NCBI RefSeq assembly: GCF_000472965.1
Contig: NZ_KI421483.1
Coordinates: 1 to 64,000 of the forward strand
Length of the DNA: 64,000 bases
Source of the DNA: Bradyrhizobium murdochi
GTDB taxonomy: Bacteria > Pseudomonadota > Alphaproteobacteria > Rhizobiales > Xanthobacteraceae
Reading direction: 5' to 3'
This document shows positions 33,129 to 43,871 of this stretch, piece by piece. Made by a program: the position numbers and the translations under genes. Each line of letters begins with the position of its first letter. Positions within the stretch are counted from its first letter, which is position 1. The notes under the pieces are model-generated. The model was not told where the DNA came from. It saw nothing but the letters and a program-made list of their open reading frames with translations, and ran no database searches.

Positions 33129-33771
33129 CGTTCAACATGCCGCCGCAGATCAGCGCTTCCATGTGCTTGATGTATTCGCGGCAGACTTCGTCGGTGACCG
33201 GACCGACCCCGGTCGCGCGCGACATCGCGTGGCGGCCGAAGAACAGGTGATCGCAGGCGCCGATCAGGCTGGTGTAAAACATGACCGGATCGACCTTGCG
33301 GAACTCGCCGGCCTTGATGCCTTCGGCGAGCAGGCGGCGGTGAAAGTCGAGCAAGGGCGCGACAAAGAATTGCGAGACTTCGTCGGCGGCTTCCGGACTG
33401 CTCTCGTGCAGGAGATAGTGGATCAGCCGGTTCATGTAGGGGAACTGGTGATAGGCGCGGATGATGCCGCCGATATGCAGGCGAAGCTTTGCCGTCGGCG
33501 AGATCGGCTGGCTGATTAGATATTCGAGCTGCGACATCTCGGTCGCGGCGTCACGGGCCAGAAGCGCCAGTAACAGCCCGTCCTTGTTCCCAAAGTGGTA
33601 TTTCACCAGCGCGGCGTTGACGCCCGACTTCTGTGCGATGTCGGACAGCGACACCTCGATCGAGGCGCGCTCGATCATTAGCTCGCTCGCCGCCACAAGC
33701 AGCTTCTCGGCGGTGGTATTTTTGCCGCTCGGGAGCCTGGTCGGTACGCTGGTATTCAACGGTGATCCCAT
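33106..33771 (-). CDS. TetR/AcrR family transcriptional regulator
   Basis: A 221-residue TetR protein from the ATG at 33771. The DNA-binding part is LLVAASELMIERASIEVSLS then DIAQKSGVNAALVKYHFGNK; the C-terminal domain has a hydrophobic dimer face. The longest frame starts with a TTG at 33828, which is less likely. It is divergent from the thiolase gene and upstream of the SDR to acyl-CoA dehydrogenase set, so it probably controls both arms in response to a CoA ester. Its last residues and stop are repeat derived. Confidence 0.9.
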   Translation of the reverse strand: MGSPLNTSVPTRLPSGKNTTAEKLLVAASELMIERASIEVSLSDIAQKSGVNAALVKYHFGNKDGLLLALLARDAATEMSQLEYLISQPISPTAKLRLHIGGIIRAYHQFPYMNRLIHYLLHESSPEAADEVSQFFVAPLLDFHRRLLAEGIKAGEFRKVDPVMFYTSLIGACDHLFFGRHAMSRATGVGPVTDEVCREYIKHMEALICGGMLNGRIASSE

Positions 33772-33831
33772 CACTGCTGAGAGGCGAAAATCTGGCCGCA
33801 CATAAGCGCATGCCGCGGCTGCACTCAAGAG

Positions 33832-33851
33832 TTAATTGATTGATTGACTAA
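33832..33851. promoter_or_regulatory. candidate TetR operator between regulator and thiolase
   Basis: TTAATTGATTGATTGACTAA has matching ends (TTA/TAA) and three direct ATTG units, lies in an AT-rich patch 68-87 bases before the thiolase start and 61-80 bases before the TetR start. The palindrome is imperfect, so the assignment is weak. Confidence 0.35.
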
Positions 33852-33918
33852 ATCCCGCAGCCACCCTTAAATCCGGCCCATCTTTCCAAGCCACAAACAA
33901 CATTCAGGGAGAACAGAC

Positions 33919-35091
<1,173 letters not shown>

Positions 35092-35093
35092 GC

Positions 35094-35178
35094 TGCGAAT
35101 AGCGAATGGCGAGTAGCGAATGGTGAGTGGGCAGGGCTATCTGCTTTCCCTATTCGCCATTCGCTACTCGCCATTCGC
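35094..35178. repeat. GCGAATAGCGAATGGCGAGTAG hairpin repeat
   Basis: GCGAATAGCGAATGGCGAGTAGCGAATGG on the left and CCCTATTCGCCATTCGCTACTCGCCATTCGC on the right. It fills most of the gap between thiolase and acyl-CoA synthetase genes and resembles 33057-33128. Confidence 0.72.
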
Positions 35179-35194
35179 GCTTTGAGGATTCCCT

Positions 35195-36739
35195 ATGTCC
35201 CACCCCTCCATCCACGCCCGCAACACGCCGAACAAGATCGCCTACCAGATGGCCGGCACCGGCAAGGCGATCACCTATCGCGAGCTTGACGAGCTTTCGA
35301 ACCAGGGCGCGCAATTGTTCCGCAAGCTCGGGCTGAAGGCCGGCGACCACATCGCATTCCTGATGGAAAACCGCCTGGCGTTCATGGAGATCTGCTGGGC
35401 GGCGCAGCGCTCGGGGCTCTATTACACCGCGATCAGCCGCTACCTTACCGAGGAGGAGATCGCCTATATCGTGAAGGATTGCGGCGCCAAGGTTTTTATC
35501 ACCACGCCGCAATGCGCCGACAAGGTTAAAGGCCTGATCAAGGGCGAACCCGGCGAACCGCTGTTCTTCATGGTCGACGAGCCTGCGCCGGGATTCCGCT
35601 CCTGGGACAAGGAAGCGATCGCGATGCCGGTGACGCCGATTGCGGACGAGGTCGCCGGCTATGACATGCTGTATTCCTCCGGCACCACCGGGCGGCCGAT
35701 GGGCATCAAGAAGGAGTTCGAGGGCAAGGCGATCGACGTGCCGAACCCGCTGTTGAAAATTCTCTGCGCCGACATGTGCGGCATGTCGTCCGACAGCATC
35801 TATCTGTCGCCGGCGCCGCTCTATCACGCAGCTCCCCTGCGCTTCAACATGATGGCGATCACGCTCGGTGGCACCTCCATCATCATGGAGCATTTCGACG
35901 CCGAGGAATTTCTGAAACTCGTCGAAAAATACAAGGTCACGCAGTCGCAGCTCGTGCCGACCATGTTCGTGCGGATGCTGAAATTGCCGGACGAGGTGCG
36001 CGCGGCTTACGACGTCTCGACGCTGAAAGGCGCGATCCATGCCGCGGCACCCTGCCCGGTCGACGTGAAAGCGAAAATGATCGAGTGGTGGGGGCCGATC
36101 CTGATCGAATACTACGCCGGCTCCGAAGGCAACGGCGTCACCGTTTCAACTTCGCAGCAATGGCTGACCCATCGCGGCACCGTCGGCCGCGCCGTGGTCG
36201 GCAAGGTGAAAATCCTCGACGAGAATGACGAGGAGAGACCGACCGGCGAAATCGGCACGGTCTATTTCGCCGACGCGCCTGTTTTCACCTATCACAACGA
36301 TCCCGAGAAGACCAAGAAGGCCTACAACACCAAGGGCTGGTCGACGCTCGGCGACGTCGGCTATCTCGACGCGGAAGGCTTTCTCTATCTCACCGACCGC
36401 AAGAGCTACATGATCATCTCCGGCGGGGTGAACATCTACCCGCAGGAGACCGAGGACGTGCTGATCACGCATCCTGCCGTTTCCGACGTCGCCGTGTTCG
36501 GCGTGCCGAACGAGGAAATGGGCGAGGAGGTCAAGGCCGTGGTGCAGCCCCACGACATGGCCAAAGCCGGCAAGGATCTCGAGGCCGAACTGATCGCATT
36601 TTGCCGAAAACATCTGTCGCCGATCAAGTGCCCGAAGAGCATCGACTTCGAAGCCGAGCTGCCGCGCACGCCGACCGGGAAGCTGGTGAAGCGGCACCTG
36701 CGCGACCGGTACTGGCCGAAGCCGGCGGCGAAGGCGTAA
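35195..36739 (+). CDS. acyl-CoA synthetase (AMP-forming)
   Basis: A 514-residue AMP-binding ligase: MLYSSGTTGRPMGIKKEF near residue 160, EYYAGSEGNGVTVS near 308, and the hinge LTDRKSYMIISGGVNIYPQE near 400, followed by the catalytic Lys region PRTPTGKLVKRHLRDRYW. It is of the medium or long-chain fatty acyl-CoA synthetase group, distinct from the two feruloyl-CoA synthase-like ligases. A GAGG site lies seven bases before the ATG. It follows the thiolase across a repeat; substrate unknown. Confidence 0.9.
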   Translation: MSHPSIHARNTPNKIAYQMAGTGKAITYRELDELSNQGAQLFRKLGLKAGDHIAFLMENRLAFMEICWAAQRSGLYYTAISRYLTEEEIAYIVKDCGAKVFITTPQCADKVKGLIKGEPGEPLFFMVDEPAPGFRSWDKEAIAMPVTPIADEVAGYDMLYSSGTTGRPMGIKKEFEGKAIDVPNPLLKILCADMCGMSSDSIYLSPAPLYHAAPLRFNMMAITLGGTSIIMEHFDAEEFLKLVEKYKVTQSQLVPTMFVRMLKLPDEVRAAYDVSTLKGAIHAAAPCPVDVKAKMIEWWGPILIEYYAGSEGNGVTVSTSQQWLTHRGTVGRAVVGKVKILDENDEERPTGEIGTVYFADAPVFTYHNDPEKTKKAYNTKGWSTLGDVGYLDAEGFLYLTDRKSYMIISGGVNIYPQETEDVLITHPAVSDVAVFGVPNEEMGEEVKAVVQPHDMAKAGKDLEAELIAFCRKHLSPIKCPKSIDFEAELPRTPTGKLVKRHLRDRYWPKPAAKA

Positions 36740-36750
36740 ATCTCTCCACA

Positions 36751-36893
36751 GTCGTCCCGGCGAACGCCGGGACCCATAACCACCGCTGTTGATCGCTTTA
36801 CAAAGCTGGGGCCACGGCCTTTTATCGCGGCGAACATTTGTGGTTATGGGTCCCGGATCGCGCTCGCTACGCTCGCTTGTCCGGGACGACAAG
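36751..36893. repeat. palindromic intergenic repeat, GTCGTCCCGGCG.. family
   Basis: AGTCGTCCCGGCGAACGCCGGGACCCATAACCACCGC...TGTGGTTATGGGTCCCGGATCGCGCTCGCTACGCTCGCTTGTCCGGGACGAC. It belongs to the same family as 3915-4048, with a G+C-richer stem. Confidence 0.75.
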
Positions 36894-36905
36894 GGAGTGC
36901 GCCGG

Positions 36906-38084
36906 ATGAACACAACAGCTTCCCTCCCCGACATCCCGCTTCCCTCCTCCATCCGCTCCCGCACCGTCGACAGCATCAACGGCCTCCGCATGCACGTGCT
37001 CGAAGCCGGCTTCGAGACACCCGGCCGTCCGTGCCTCCTGCTCCTGCACGGCTTTCCCGAACTCGCCTATTCCTGGCGCAAGGTGATGCCGGTTCTCGCC
37101 AGCGCCGGCTATCACGTGATCGCGCCGGACCAGCGCGGCTATGGCCGCACCACCGGATGGGATCCGGACTATGACGGCGACCTCGCCTCGTTCCGCCTCA
37201 CCAATCTGGTGCGCGACGCGCTCGGGCTGGTATCGGCGTTCGGCTACGCAAGCGTCGATGCCGTGATCGGGCATGATTTCGGCTCATCGGTCGCCGCGTG
37301 GTGCGCGCTGATACGGCCCGACGTGTTTCGCTCGGTCGTCATGATGAGCGCACCGTTCGGCGGGCCTCCATCGCTGCCGTTCAACACCGTGCACGAGCCC
37401 GCCAAGGCGGCCGATGATCCCATTCACCGCGAGCTCGCCGCGCTGCCACGCCCGCGGAAACATTACCAATGGTATTACTCGACGCGCGAGGCAAATGCCG
37501 ACATGCACAGCGCGCCGCAGGGCGTGCATGATTTCCTGCGCGCCTACTACCACCACAAGAGCGCCGACTGGAAAGCCAACCAGCCCTACCCGCTGAAATC
37601 CTGGAGCGCGGAAGAGATCGCAAAGCTGCCGACCTATTATGTGATGGACCTCGCCAAGGACATGGCCGCCACCGTCGCCGAGGAAATGCCATCGGCCGCC
37701 GAAATCGCCGCCAACAAATGGCTGCCGGACAATGAGCTTGCCTTCTACAGCGCCGAGTACGAGCGCAACGGATTCCAGGGCGGGCTGCAATGGTATCGCT
37801 GCGGCACCTCGGGCGCGTTCGTGCCGGAATTGCAGACATGGTCCGGCCGCACCATCGACGTGCCGTCCGCTTTCATCTCGGGCAAGCAGGACTGGGGCAC
37901 CTATCAGCGCCCCGGCGTCTATGAGGCGATGCAGTCGCGAGCCTGCACCAACATGCTCGGCTGCCATCTTGTCGACGGCGCTGGCCACTGGGTGCAGCAG
38001 GAGCAGCCCGGCGAAGTGAGTCGGTTGCTGATGCAGTTCCTGCAACAAGCAAAGGACAACGCAAAGACAAAGCCGAGCCGGTAG
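36906..38084 (+). CDS. alpha/beta hydrolase, epoxide hydrolase-like
   Basis: A 392-residue alpha/beta hydrolase. The oxyanion motif is LLLHGFPELAYSWRK near residue 45, the nucleophile elbow GHDFGSSVAAW holds Asp near residue 125, and the catalytic His is in VDGAGHWVQQEQP near 370. Asp as nucleophile with HGFPE fits epoxide hydrolase rather than esterase; haloalkane dehalogenases are alternatives. The ATG at 36906 is chosen because the upstream frame crosses a repeat. It follows the acyl-CoA synthetase gene on the same strand. Substrate unknown. Confidence 0.82.
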   Translation: MNTTASLPDIPLPSSIRSRTVDSINGLRMHVLEAGFETPGRPCLLLLHGFPELAYSWRKVMPVLASAGYHVIAPDQRGYGRTTGWDPDYDGDLASFRLTNLVRDALGLVSAFGYASVDAVIGHDFGSSVAAWCALIRPDVFRSVVMMSAPFGGPPSLPFNTVHEPAKAADDPIHRELAALPRPRKHYQWYYSTREANADMHSAPQGVHDFLRAYYHHKSADWKANQPYPLKSWSAEEIAKLPTYYVMDLAKDMAATVAEEMPSAAEIAANKWLPDNELAFYSAEYERNGFQGGLQWYRCGTSGAFVPELQTWSGRTIDVPSAFISGKQDWGTYQRPGVYEAMQSRACTNMLGCHLVDGAGHWVQQEQPGEVSRLLMQFLQQAKDNAKTKPSR

Positions 38085-38189
38085 CATACCGGCAGGAGAG
38101 GACCGCCGCTGTACAGCTATTGCTCTTGCCGCACGCACCCAAACTGAGCATCATCCGCGCCGTATCCGGAACAGAGCGGAGCGTACGCC

Positions 38190-39662
38190 TTGGCCAAATC
38201 GCAATGGAGTTTCAAGACCGCCGTTGAACTGTCCACGGCGCTTGCCGCGAAGAAGGTCTCGGCCGTTGAACTGGCCGAGGATGCAATCGGCCGGATCGAG
38301 CGGCACGACGCGAAGATCAACGCGATTTGCGTTCGCGATTTCGAGCGCGGCCTTGCCGCCGCCCGCGCCACCGACGCCGAACTGGCGCGCGGCGTGAAGA
38401 AGCCGCTGCTCGGCATTCCCCTGACGGTGAAGGAATCCTACAATATCGCGGGACTACCGACGACATGGGGTATTCCGGCGCAGAAGAATTTCGCGCCAAC
38501 CGAAGACGCATTGTCGATCTCGCGGGTCAAGGACGCCGGCGGAGTTATCCTCGCGAAAACCAACGTGCCGCTCAACCTCGCGGATTGGCAGAGCTACAAC
38601 GACATCTACGGCACCACCAACAATCCCTATGATCTCGGCCGCACGCCGGGAGGCTCCTCCGGCGGATCGTCGGCGGCGCTCGCTGCAGGCTATGGCGCCC
38701 TCTCGCTCGGCTCCGACATCGGCGGCTCGCTGCGCGTGCCGGCGTTCCATTGCAGCGTCTATGCGCACAAACCGACGTATGCGCTGTTGCCGTCGCGCGG
38801 CCATACAGCGCCGCCGGCTCCGCCGCTGCCATACGAGCGCGATCTCGCCGTGATCGGTCCGATGGCGCGCGGCGCTGCCGACTTGTCGCTGCTGCTGGAC
38901 GTCATGGCCGGTCCCGATCCGCTCGAGGCCGGCAAGGCCTATCGCCTCGAGTTGCCGGCGGCGCGCCACACGGACTTGAAGGACTTCCGCATTCTCGTGA
39001 TCGACACCGATCCAGTGTTGCCGACCGACGAGACCGTCCGCGGTACTATCGACCAGCTCGCCAGCAATATCGAGAAGGCTGGTGCCAAGATCTTCCGCTC
39101 GAGCCCTCTGCTGCCTGACTTCGCGGCCTCTTCGCGACTCTACGTGCGGATGCTGCTGTCGTTCCTCGCCGCGAGTTTTCCGGCGGATGTATATACCGGC
39201 GCTGCGGCCGCGGCCGCAGCCCTGCCGGCAGATGACAGCAGCCTTCAGGCCGAACTGACCCGCGGCATCGCGCTTAGCCACCGCGACTGGGTGATGGCGA
39301 GCGTCGGACGGACGCGGTTGCGCGCGCAATGGCGCGAGCTATTCAAATCGTTCGATGCGGTAATCTGTCCGATCATGCCGACACCGGCCTTTCCGCACGA
39401 TCATACGCCCGACCAGGCACAACGCCGAGTCCTGATCGACGGCAGGGCACATGCTTATACCGATCAGTTTGCCTGGCCGGGCATCGCCACCCTACCCGGC
39501 CTGCCCGCGACCGCGATCCCGACCGGCTTTTCGCCGGACGGATTGCCGGTCGGTGTGCAGATCGTCGGGCCGTGGCTGGAGGATCGGACGCCTTTGAGGT
39601 TGGCCGAGCTGATCGAGCGCGAGTTCGGCGGCTTCAAGCCGCCACCGATGTTTGATGATTGA
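38190..39662 (+). CDS. amidase (amidase signature family)
   Basis: A 490-residue amidase signature enzyme. The Lys of the Ser-Ser-Lys triad is in LTVKESYNIAGLPTTWG near residue 78, and the Gly/Ser core is GGSSGGSSAALAAGYGALSL, then SDIGGSLR near residue 155-180. It hydrolyses an amide to an acid and ammonia or amine; the substrate is not readable. The start is TTG at 38190 with CGGAG upstream. It is 105 bases after the hydrolase gene on the same strand. Confidence 0.9.
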   Translation: MAKSQWSFKTAVELSTALAAKKVSAVELAEDAIGRIERHDAKINAICVRDFERGLAAARATDAELARGVKKPLLGIPLTVKESYNIAGLPTTWGIPAQKNFAPTEDALSISRVKDAGGVILAKTNVPLNLADWQSYNDIYGTTNNPYDLGRTPGGSSGGSSAALAAGYGALSLGSDIGGSLRVPAFHCSVYAHKPTYALLPSRGHTAPPAPPLPYERDLAVIGPMARGAADLSLLLDVMAGPDPLEAGKAYRLELPAARHTDLKDFRILVIDTDPVLPTDETVRGTIDQLASNIEKAGAKIFRSSPLLPDFAASSRLYVRMLLSFLAASFPADVYTGAAAAAAALPADDSSLQAELTRGIALSHRDWVMASVGRTRLRAQWRELFKSFDAVICPIMPTPAFPHDHTPDQAQRRVLIDGRAHAYTDQFAWPGIATLPGLPATAIPTGFSPDGLPVGVQIVGPWLEDRTPLRLAELIEREFGGFKPPPMFDD

Positions 39663-39738
39663 AGATACCTCGTGCCGGGGAGTTGCGCGCAAGCGCATCT
39701 CCTCGCCGGGAGGGTGAAGCGGTATCGTTGAAAGCGCC

Positions 39739-40299
39739 ATGCGGACTTTCATTCGAAGCGTCATCGCCATCGTCGCCGGCTTCCTGCTGATGTGGCCGCT
39801 TGGCTATGCCTATGCCGCGCTCGGCTGGCCAACGTTCCACTTGTGGGGGCTGATGCATGGCACCTTTGTCGCTGCCTGGCCTACCCTGTCGATCCTGGTA
39901 TTCCTGGCACTGGGGTATCTGCCGCTTTTCCCGCGCGTCGACGACGCAGCGCTTCTGATCGCTGGCCTTGTTTGGGGTCTGTTGCTGGCCACTGCTTTCA
40001 ACATCCGCCACGCTCTCGGCTTTGAGATTGCCTATGGCCTGTTCAGCGCCACGGCGGTTATCGTTGCAGTACTATGCATCTTTGCCAAACACCGGCTCCG
40101 TTTGGCGCTGCTCGTGGTATCGCCGCTTGTTTTCCTGAACTTGGATCTTCTGCTGGTGCCGCCGGCGCTTGAACAACTCGTGTCTCGAGCCACCTTTGAT
40201 CTCAAGCAGCTCTTGCCGCCCGTCGCCTTCTCGCTCGCGGGTTACGTGCTTGGCTCGCTCGCCCGTGTCGTGATCAAACGCTCGCCGATAACAGCGTGA
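39739..40299 (+). CDS. hypothetical membrane protein
   Basis: A 186-residue protein with five predicted membrane helices (IRSVIAIVAGFLLMWPLGYA, WPTLSILVFLALGYL, AALLIAGLVWGLLLATAF, the SATAVIVAVLCIFA region, LALLVVSPLVFLNLDLLLV). No cleavable signal and no recognised domain. The start ATG is 77 bases after the amidase stop. No family is recognised and no role can be assigned; the gene is plausible from its hydrophobic pattern and codon use. Confidence 0.65.
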   Translation: MRTFIRSVIAIVAGFLLMWPLGYAYAALGWPTFHLWGLMHGTFVAAWPTLSILVFLALGYLPLFPRVDDAALLIAGLVWGLLLATAFNIRHALGFEIAYGLFSATAVIVAVLCIFAKHRLRLALLVVSPLVFLNLDLLLVPPALEQLVSRATFDLKQLLPPVAFSLAGYVLGSLARVVIKRSPITA

Positions 40300-40337
40300 T
40301 AGCCGCTCTGCAGTGACGACCAAGAACCGGAGGAATC

Positions 40338-40691
40338 ATGAACAACGACCTCGCCGAGCTGACAGAGCTCAACCGCGACTATGTCGCGTCCGTGCAGAAT
40401 TCCGACGTCAAACGCTTTGACGAAATCCTCGCAGCCGATTTCTACTGCTCCAATCCCGACAAGTCGCTGGTCGATCGCGCCACGTTCCTGCAACAGACCG
40501 CAAAGCCTGTCGCGATCAAGAACCTCCGCGCGGAAGACGTGAAGATCCGAATCCTCGGCGATTTCGCCATCATCCACGCAGCGACGAGCTACACCACGCC
40601 GGACGGCCAGCAGGCTCATGGGCGTTATACCGATTGCTGGGCGAAGCAGAATGGCAAGTGGCTCGCGGTGTCGGCGCATGTGTCGCGGTGA
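40338..40691 (+). CDS. nuclear transport factor 2 (SnoaL/DUF4440) family protein
   Basis: A 117-residue cone-fold protein: LTELNRDYVASVQNSDVKRF, then EILAADFYCSNPDKSLVDRA, and C-terminal QQAHGRYTDCWAKQNGKWLA. This matches the NTF2/DUF4440 group, used as small isomerases, dehydratases or binding proteins. GGAGGA stands before the ATG, 38 bases after the membrane protein gene, so the two may be cotranscribed. Function unknown. Confidence 0.85.
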   Translation: MNNDLAELTELNRDYVASVQNSDVKRFDEILAADFYCSNPDKSLVDRATFLQQTAKPVAIKNLRAEDVKIRILGDFAIIHAATSYTTPDGQQAHGRYTDCWAKQNGKWLAVSAHVSR

Positions 40692-40699
40692 ACCAACGC

Positions 40700-40783
40700 C
40701 GTCATTCCGGGGCAGCCCGCCAGGGCTGAACCCGGAATCTCGAGATCCCGGGTTCGATGCTTCGCATCGCCCCGGGATGACGA
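40700..40783. repeat. palindromic intergenic repeat, CATTCCGGGGC family
   Basis: CGTCATTCCGGGGCAGCCCGCCAGGGCTGAACCCGGAATCTCGA and GATCCCGGGTTCGATGCTTCGCATCGCCCCGGGATGACGACG, between convergent genes. Confidence 0.76.
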
Positions 40784-40791
40784 CGTTGTCG

Positions 40792-41880
40792 TCAGCTATC
40801 AAACACGATCACGCTGCGTAGCGTCTTGCCGGCTTTCATGTTGGCAAAACCTTCGTTGATTTCGGAGAGTTTCAGCTTGGCCGAAATCCAGTCCTCGAGA
40901 TGCAGCTTGCCGCGCATGTAGAATTCGACGAGGCGGGGCATGTCGACGCGGAAATGATTGGAGCCCATCGACGAGCCCTGGATGCGGCGCTCCCTAAGGA
41001 AATCGAAGCCGTGCAGCTCGATCTTCTGGCCGAACGGGATCATGCCGACGATGGTCGCGGTGCCGCCGGCCGCCAGCATCGCGAAGGATTGCTCGGCAGT
41101 TTCCTTGCGGCCCAGCACCTCGAAGGAGTGATGCACGCCACCATTGGTGAGTTCGCGCACCTGCTGCACCACGTCGCCGCGGGAAGGATCGACGATGTCT
41201 GTGGCGCCGAGTTTTGTGGCCAACTGCAGCTTGGCCGGATTGGTATCGATCGCGATGATGCGGCCGGCGCCAGCGATCGCGGCACCATTGATCGCGGCCA
41301 TGCCGACGCCGCCGCAGCCGATCACGGCCACCGTTTCGCCGGCCTGCACCTTTGCGGTGTTCACGACCGCGCCATAGCCGGTGATGACGCCGCAGCCGAT
41401 CAGAGCCGCGAGTTCCAGTGGCATGTCCTTGCGGATTTTGACGATGGCGTTCTCGTGCACCAGCATCTGCTCGGCGAATGACGAGAGATTGAGGAACTGA
41501 TGAAGCTTTTCCTCACGCGCCCAGGACAGCCGGTTCGACTGACCGGGCAGCATCTTCACGGTCGTGTCGGTGCACAGCACGGTCCGGCCGGTGGTGCAGT
41601 TATCGCAGGTGCCGCAGAACACCGAAAGACACGTCACGACGTGATCGCCGGGCTTTACATAGGTGACGTCGGAGCCGACCTTTTCGACGACGCCCGCCGA
41701 TTCATGGCCGAGCACGGCCGGCAACGGGTGCGGATACAGTCCCTCCATGAAGTGCAGGTCGGAATGACAGAGGCCGGCGACGCGCGTGCGGATCAGGACT
41801 TCGCGCGGGCCGGGATTCGGCACGCTGACCTCCTCGATCACCAGCGGCTGGTTGACTTCATGCAGAACGGCGGCCTTCAT
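40792..41880 (-). CDS. Zn-dependent alcohol dehydrogenase
   Basis: A 362-residue medium-chain dehydrogenase. Catalytic-zinc ligands lie in AGLCHSDLHF (Cys near residue 37) and AVLGHESAGVVE; structural-zinc Cys residues lie in FCGTCDNCTTGRTVLC near 92-107; the coenzyme loop is VAVIGCGGVGMAAINGA near 185. All parts of the fold are present. The family resembles class III-like alcohol dehydrogenases. It lies just downstream of an AidB-like acyl-CoA dehydrogenase on the same strand (50 bases apart). Alcohol substrate unknown. Confidence 0.9.
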   Translation of the reverse strand: MKAAVLHEVNQPLVIEEVSVPNPGPREVLIRTRVAGLCHSDLHFMEGLYPHPLPAVLGHESAGVVEKVGSDVTYVKPGDHVVTCLSVFCGTCDNCTTGRTVLCTDTTVKMLPGQSNRLSWAREEKLHQFLNLSSFAEQMLVHENAIVKIRKDMPLELAALIGCGVITGYGAVVNTAKVQAGETVAVIGCGGVGMAAINGAAIAGAGRIIAIDTNPAKLQLATKLGATDIVDPSRGDVVQQVRELTNGGVHHSFEVLGRKETAEQSFAMLAAGGTATIVGMIPFGQKIELHGFDFLRERRIQGSSMGSNHFRVDMPRLVEFYMRGKLHLEDWISAKLKLSEINEGFANMKAGKTLRSVIVFDS

Positions 41881-41930
41881 CGGTGCTTCCCCTTCAATTC
41901 TGTTATTTTTGAACCAGTACTGGCTGCAGC

Positions 41931-43712
41931 CTACGCTGCGACAAGCAATTCGCCAACCTCGGCCATGCCGACGCTGCGTTCGCCGAGCAAATGGCCAGTG
42001 ATCGCGCGCTGGGCGGCATTTTCCGCAAGCCGGAACGGATCGCTCGGCGTGACGCGATGGTCGACCACCATCCGCGACAGCAACAGTCGCCTAGCGTCGC
42101 CGCGCATGTCGTGGATACGCCCGCCCTCCCAGGCCAGCGCAACGGCGCTGGCGACATGATAGAGGAGGCTGGTGGCGCGCCGTGCATCGCCCTCATTGTC
42201 GGTGCGGCTGGCGACCTCGCGGGCAAAGCCGACTGCGCGGTCTGTCAGTTCACGTAAGCGCTTGCGCCAGGCTTGCGGCACGCTGGTGCTCTCGTCGAGG
42301 CGGGCGTGCAGATCGGCCGCGAGCGCGGCGTCGGCGCCGTGGCGCCCGACCGCGCGGGTCAGCGCGTCGATTGCGACGATGTTGCCGGTGCCCTCCCAGA
42401 TCGATCCGAGATGGGCGTCGCGCAGCAGCCGCGCGGTGGCAAACTCCTCAATGTAGCCGATGCCGCCGCGCATCTCCAACGCATCGCCGCAGACTTTTCG
42501 CGCGTCGCGCGTGGCGCGGAATTTCAGCGTCGGCGTCAGGATGCGCAGCAGCGCCGCCGCGTCCTGGCTGCCGGCTTCCGCGCGATCGAGCGCGTCGGCC
42601 GTGAGAGAACTCATCGACAGCGCCTGCTCGGTCGGCAGCATGATCTTCATCAACTGCCGCCGCGCCAGCGGCAGGTCGATAATGCGCTGGCCGAACACCA
42701 CGCGGCTCTTCGCCACCGTCATCGCGTCATGGTGCGCGCGCCGCATCAGCGCGGTGGACTTGACGCCATTGGACAGCCGCGAGGAGTTGACCATCTCGGC
42801 CATCTGCACGAAGCCGCGGTCGAGCTTGCCGACGGCGTAGGCAATCGCGCCCTCGAACTTAATCTCGCCTGACGCCATCGAACGGGTGCCGAGCTTGTCC
42901 TTCAGGCGCACGATCCGGTAGTGATTCTGCGAGCCGTCATCGAGATACCGCGGCATCAGGAAGAGACCTACGCCGCGCGTGCCGGGCCCCGCTCCTTCCG
43001 GCCGCGCCAGCAGCATCACCACCTTGGCGTCGGCATTTGAGCAGAACCATTTCTCGCCGTAGAGCCGCCAGTGATCGCCTTCCTGCACGGCCCTCGTCGT
43101 CAGCGTGCCGACGTCAGAGCCGCCTTCCTTCTCGGTCATGAACTGGCCGCCTTGGGTCAGCTTGCTCATGTCGGTCTGGGTCAGGCCGTCGAGGTATTTT
43201 GCCTTCAGCGCATCGCTGCCGAAATTGTTGAGCAGTTTCGCGCAACCATCCGTGACGTTGATCGGACAACCCATGCCGAATTCGGTCTGATTGAACAGGA
43301 ACGTGAAGGCATGCTTGGCGACGACGGGATATTTGTCCGGCCAGCCCATGATGCCCTTGCGGATCGACATCGCGTGAATGCCGAACTCGCCGAACGCGGC
43401 TTTCTCCAGCTCGCGATAGGCCGGGTGATATTCGATATACTGGATGTCGCGGCCGAACTTGTCGCGCTGGTGCAGCACCGGTGTGTGGCGGTCGGCAAGC
43501 CGCGCGCATTCGTCGAGATAGCCGCCGGCCAATTCGCCGAGCCGGTCGAGATGCGGCTCGATATGGCGAAACAGCGCGTCCGGCAGATGCAGGCGAAGCA
43601 GATCCGTCAACGCCGGATCGGCACGGTAGAAGTTCATCCCCGTCGTATCGGGTGCGAGCAATCCCGGCTGATTGGCTGACGCGGCTGCACGGTCTTGCAT
43701 GAGTGGATGCAT
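41931..43712 (-). CDS. acyl-CoA dehydrogenase, AidB-like (593 aa)
   Basis: A 593-residue acyl-CoA dehydrogenase, longer than the usual 380-415 residues. FAD contacts are in QGGQFMTEKEGGSDVGTLTT near residue 175, and the catalytic loop is GSIWEGTGNIVAIDA near 405, so the YEGT-type Glu is kept, unlike the three enzymes at 25-29 kb. The extra C-terminal part resembles the AidB/DmdC branch. The ATG at 43712 has AAGGG before it; an upstream start is less likely. It precedes the alcohol dehydrogenase gene. Substrate unknown. Confidence 0.88.
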   Translation of the reverse strand: MHPLMQDRAAASANQPGLLAPDTTGMNFYRADPALTDLLRLHLPDALFRHIEPHLDRLGELAGGYLDECARLADRHTPVLHQRDKFGRDIQYIEYHPAYRELEKAAFGEFGIHAMSIRKGIMGWPDKYPVVAKHAFTFLFNQTEFGMGCPINVTDGCAKLLNNFGSDALKAKYLDGLTQTDMSKLTQGGQFMTEKEGGSDVGTLTTRAVQEGDHWRLYGEKWFCSNADAKVVMLLARPEGAGPGTRGVGLFLMPRYLDDGSQNHYRIVRLKDKLGTRSMASGEIKFEGAIAYAVGKLDRGFVQMAEMVNSSRLSNGVKSTALMRRAHHDAMTVAKSRVVFGQRIIDLPLARRQLMKIMLPTEQALSMSSLTADALDRAEAGSQDAAALLRILTPTLKFRATRDARKVCGDALEMRGGIGYIEEFATARLLRDAHLGSIWEGTGNIVAIDALTRAVGRHGADAALAADLHARLDESTSVPQAWRKRLRELTDRAVGFAREVASRTDNEGDARRATSLLYHVASAVALAWEGGRIHDMRGDARRLLLSRMVVDHRVTPSDPFRLAENAAQRAITGHLLGERSVGMAEVGELLVAA

Positions 43713-43871
43713 TTTTAGCCCTTGTTCGTTCCGCCCGATGTTGGTCAACTATCGATAACGCGGGCGGACGTGCCGTCAATAAGCATAATTGGAGGGCCGC
43801 CATGGCGGACGATTGCCAGGCGGAATCGGGTTCCTAGATTACCTAATCCCCACCATCCGAGGACTGCGCCC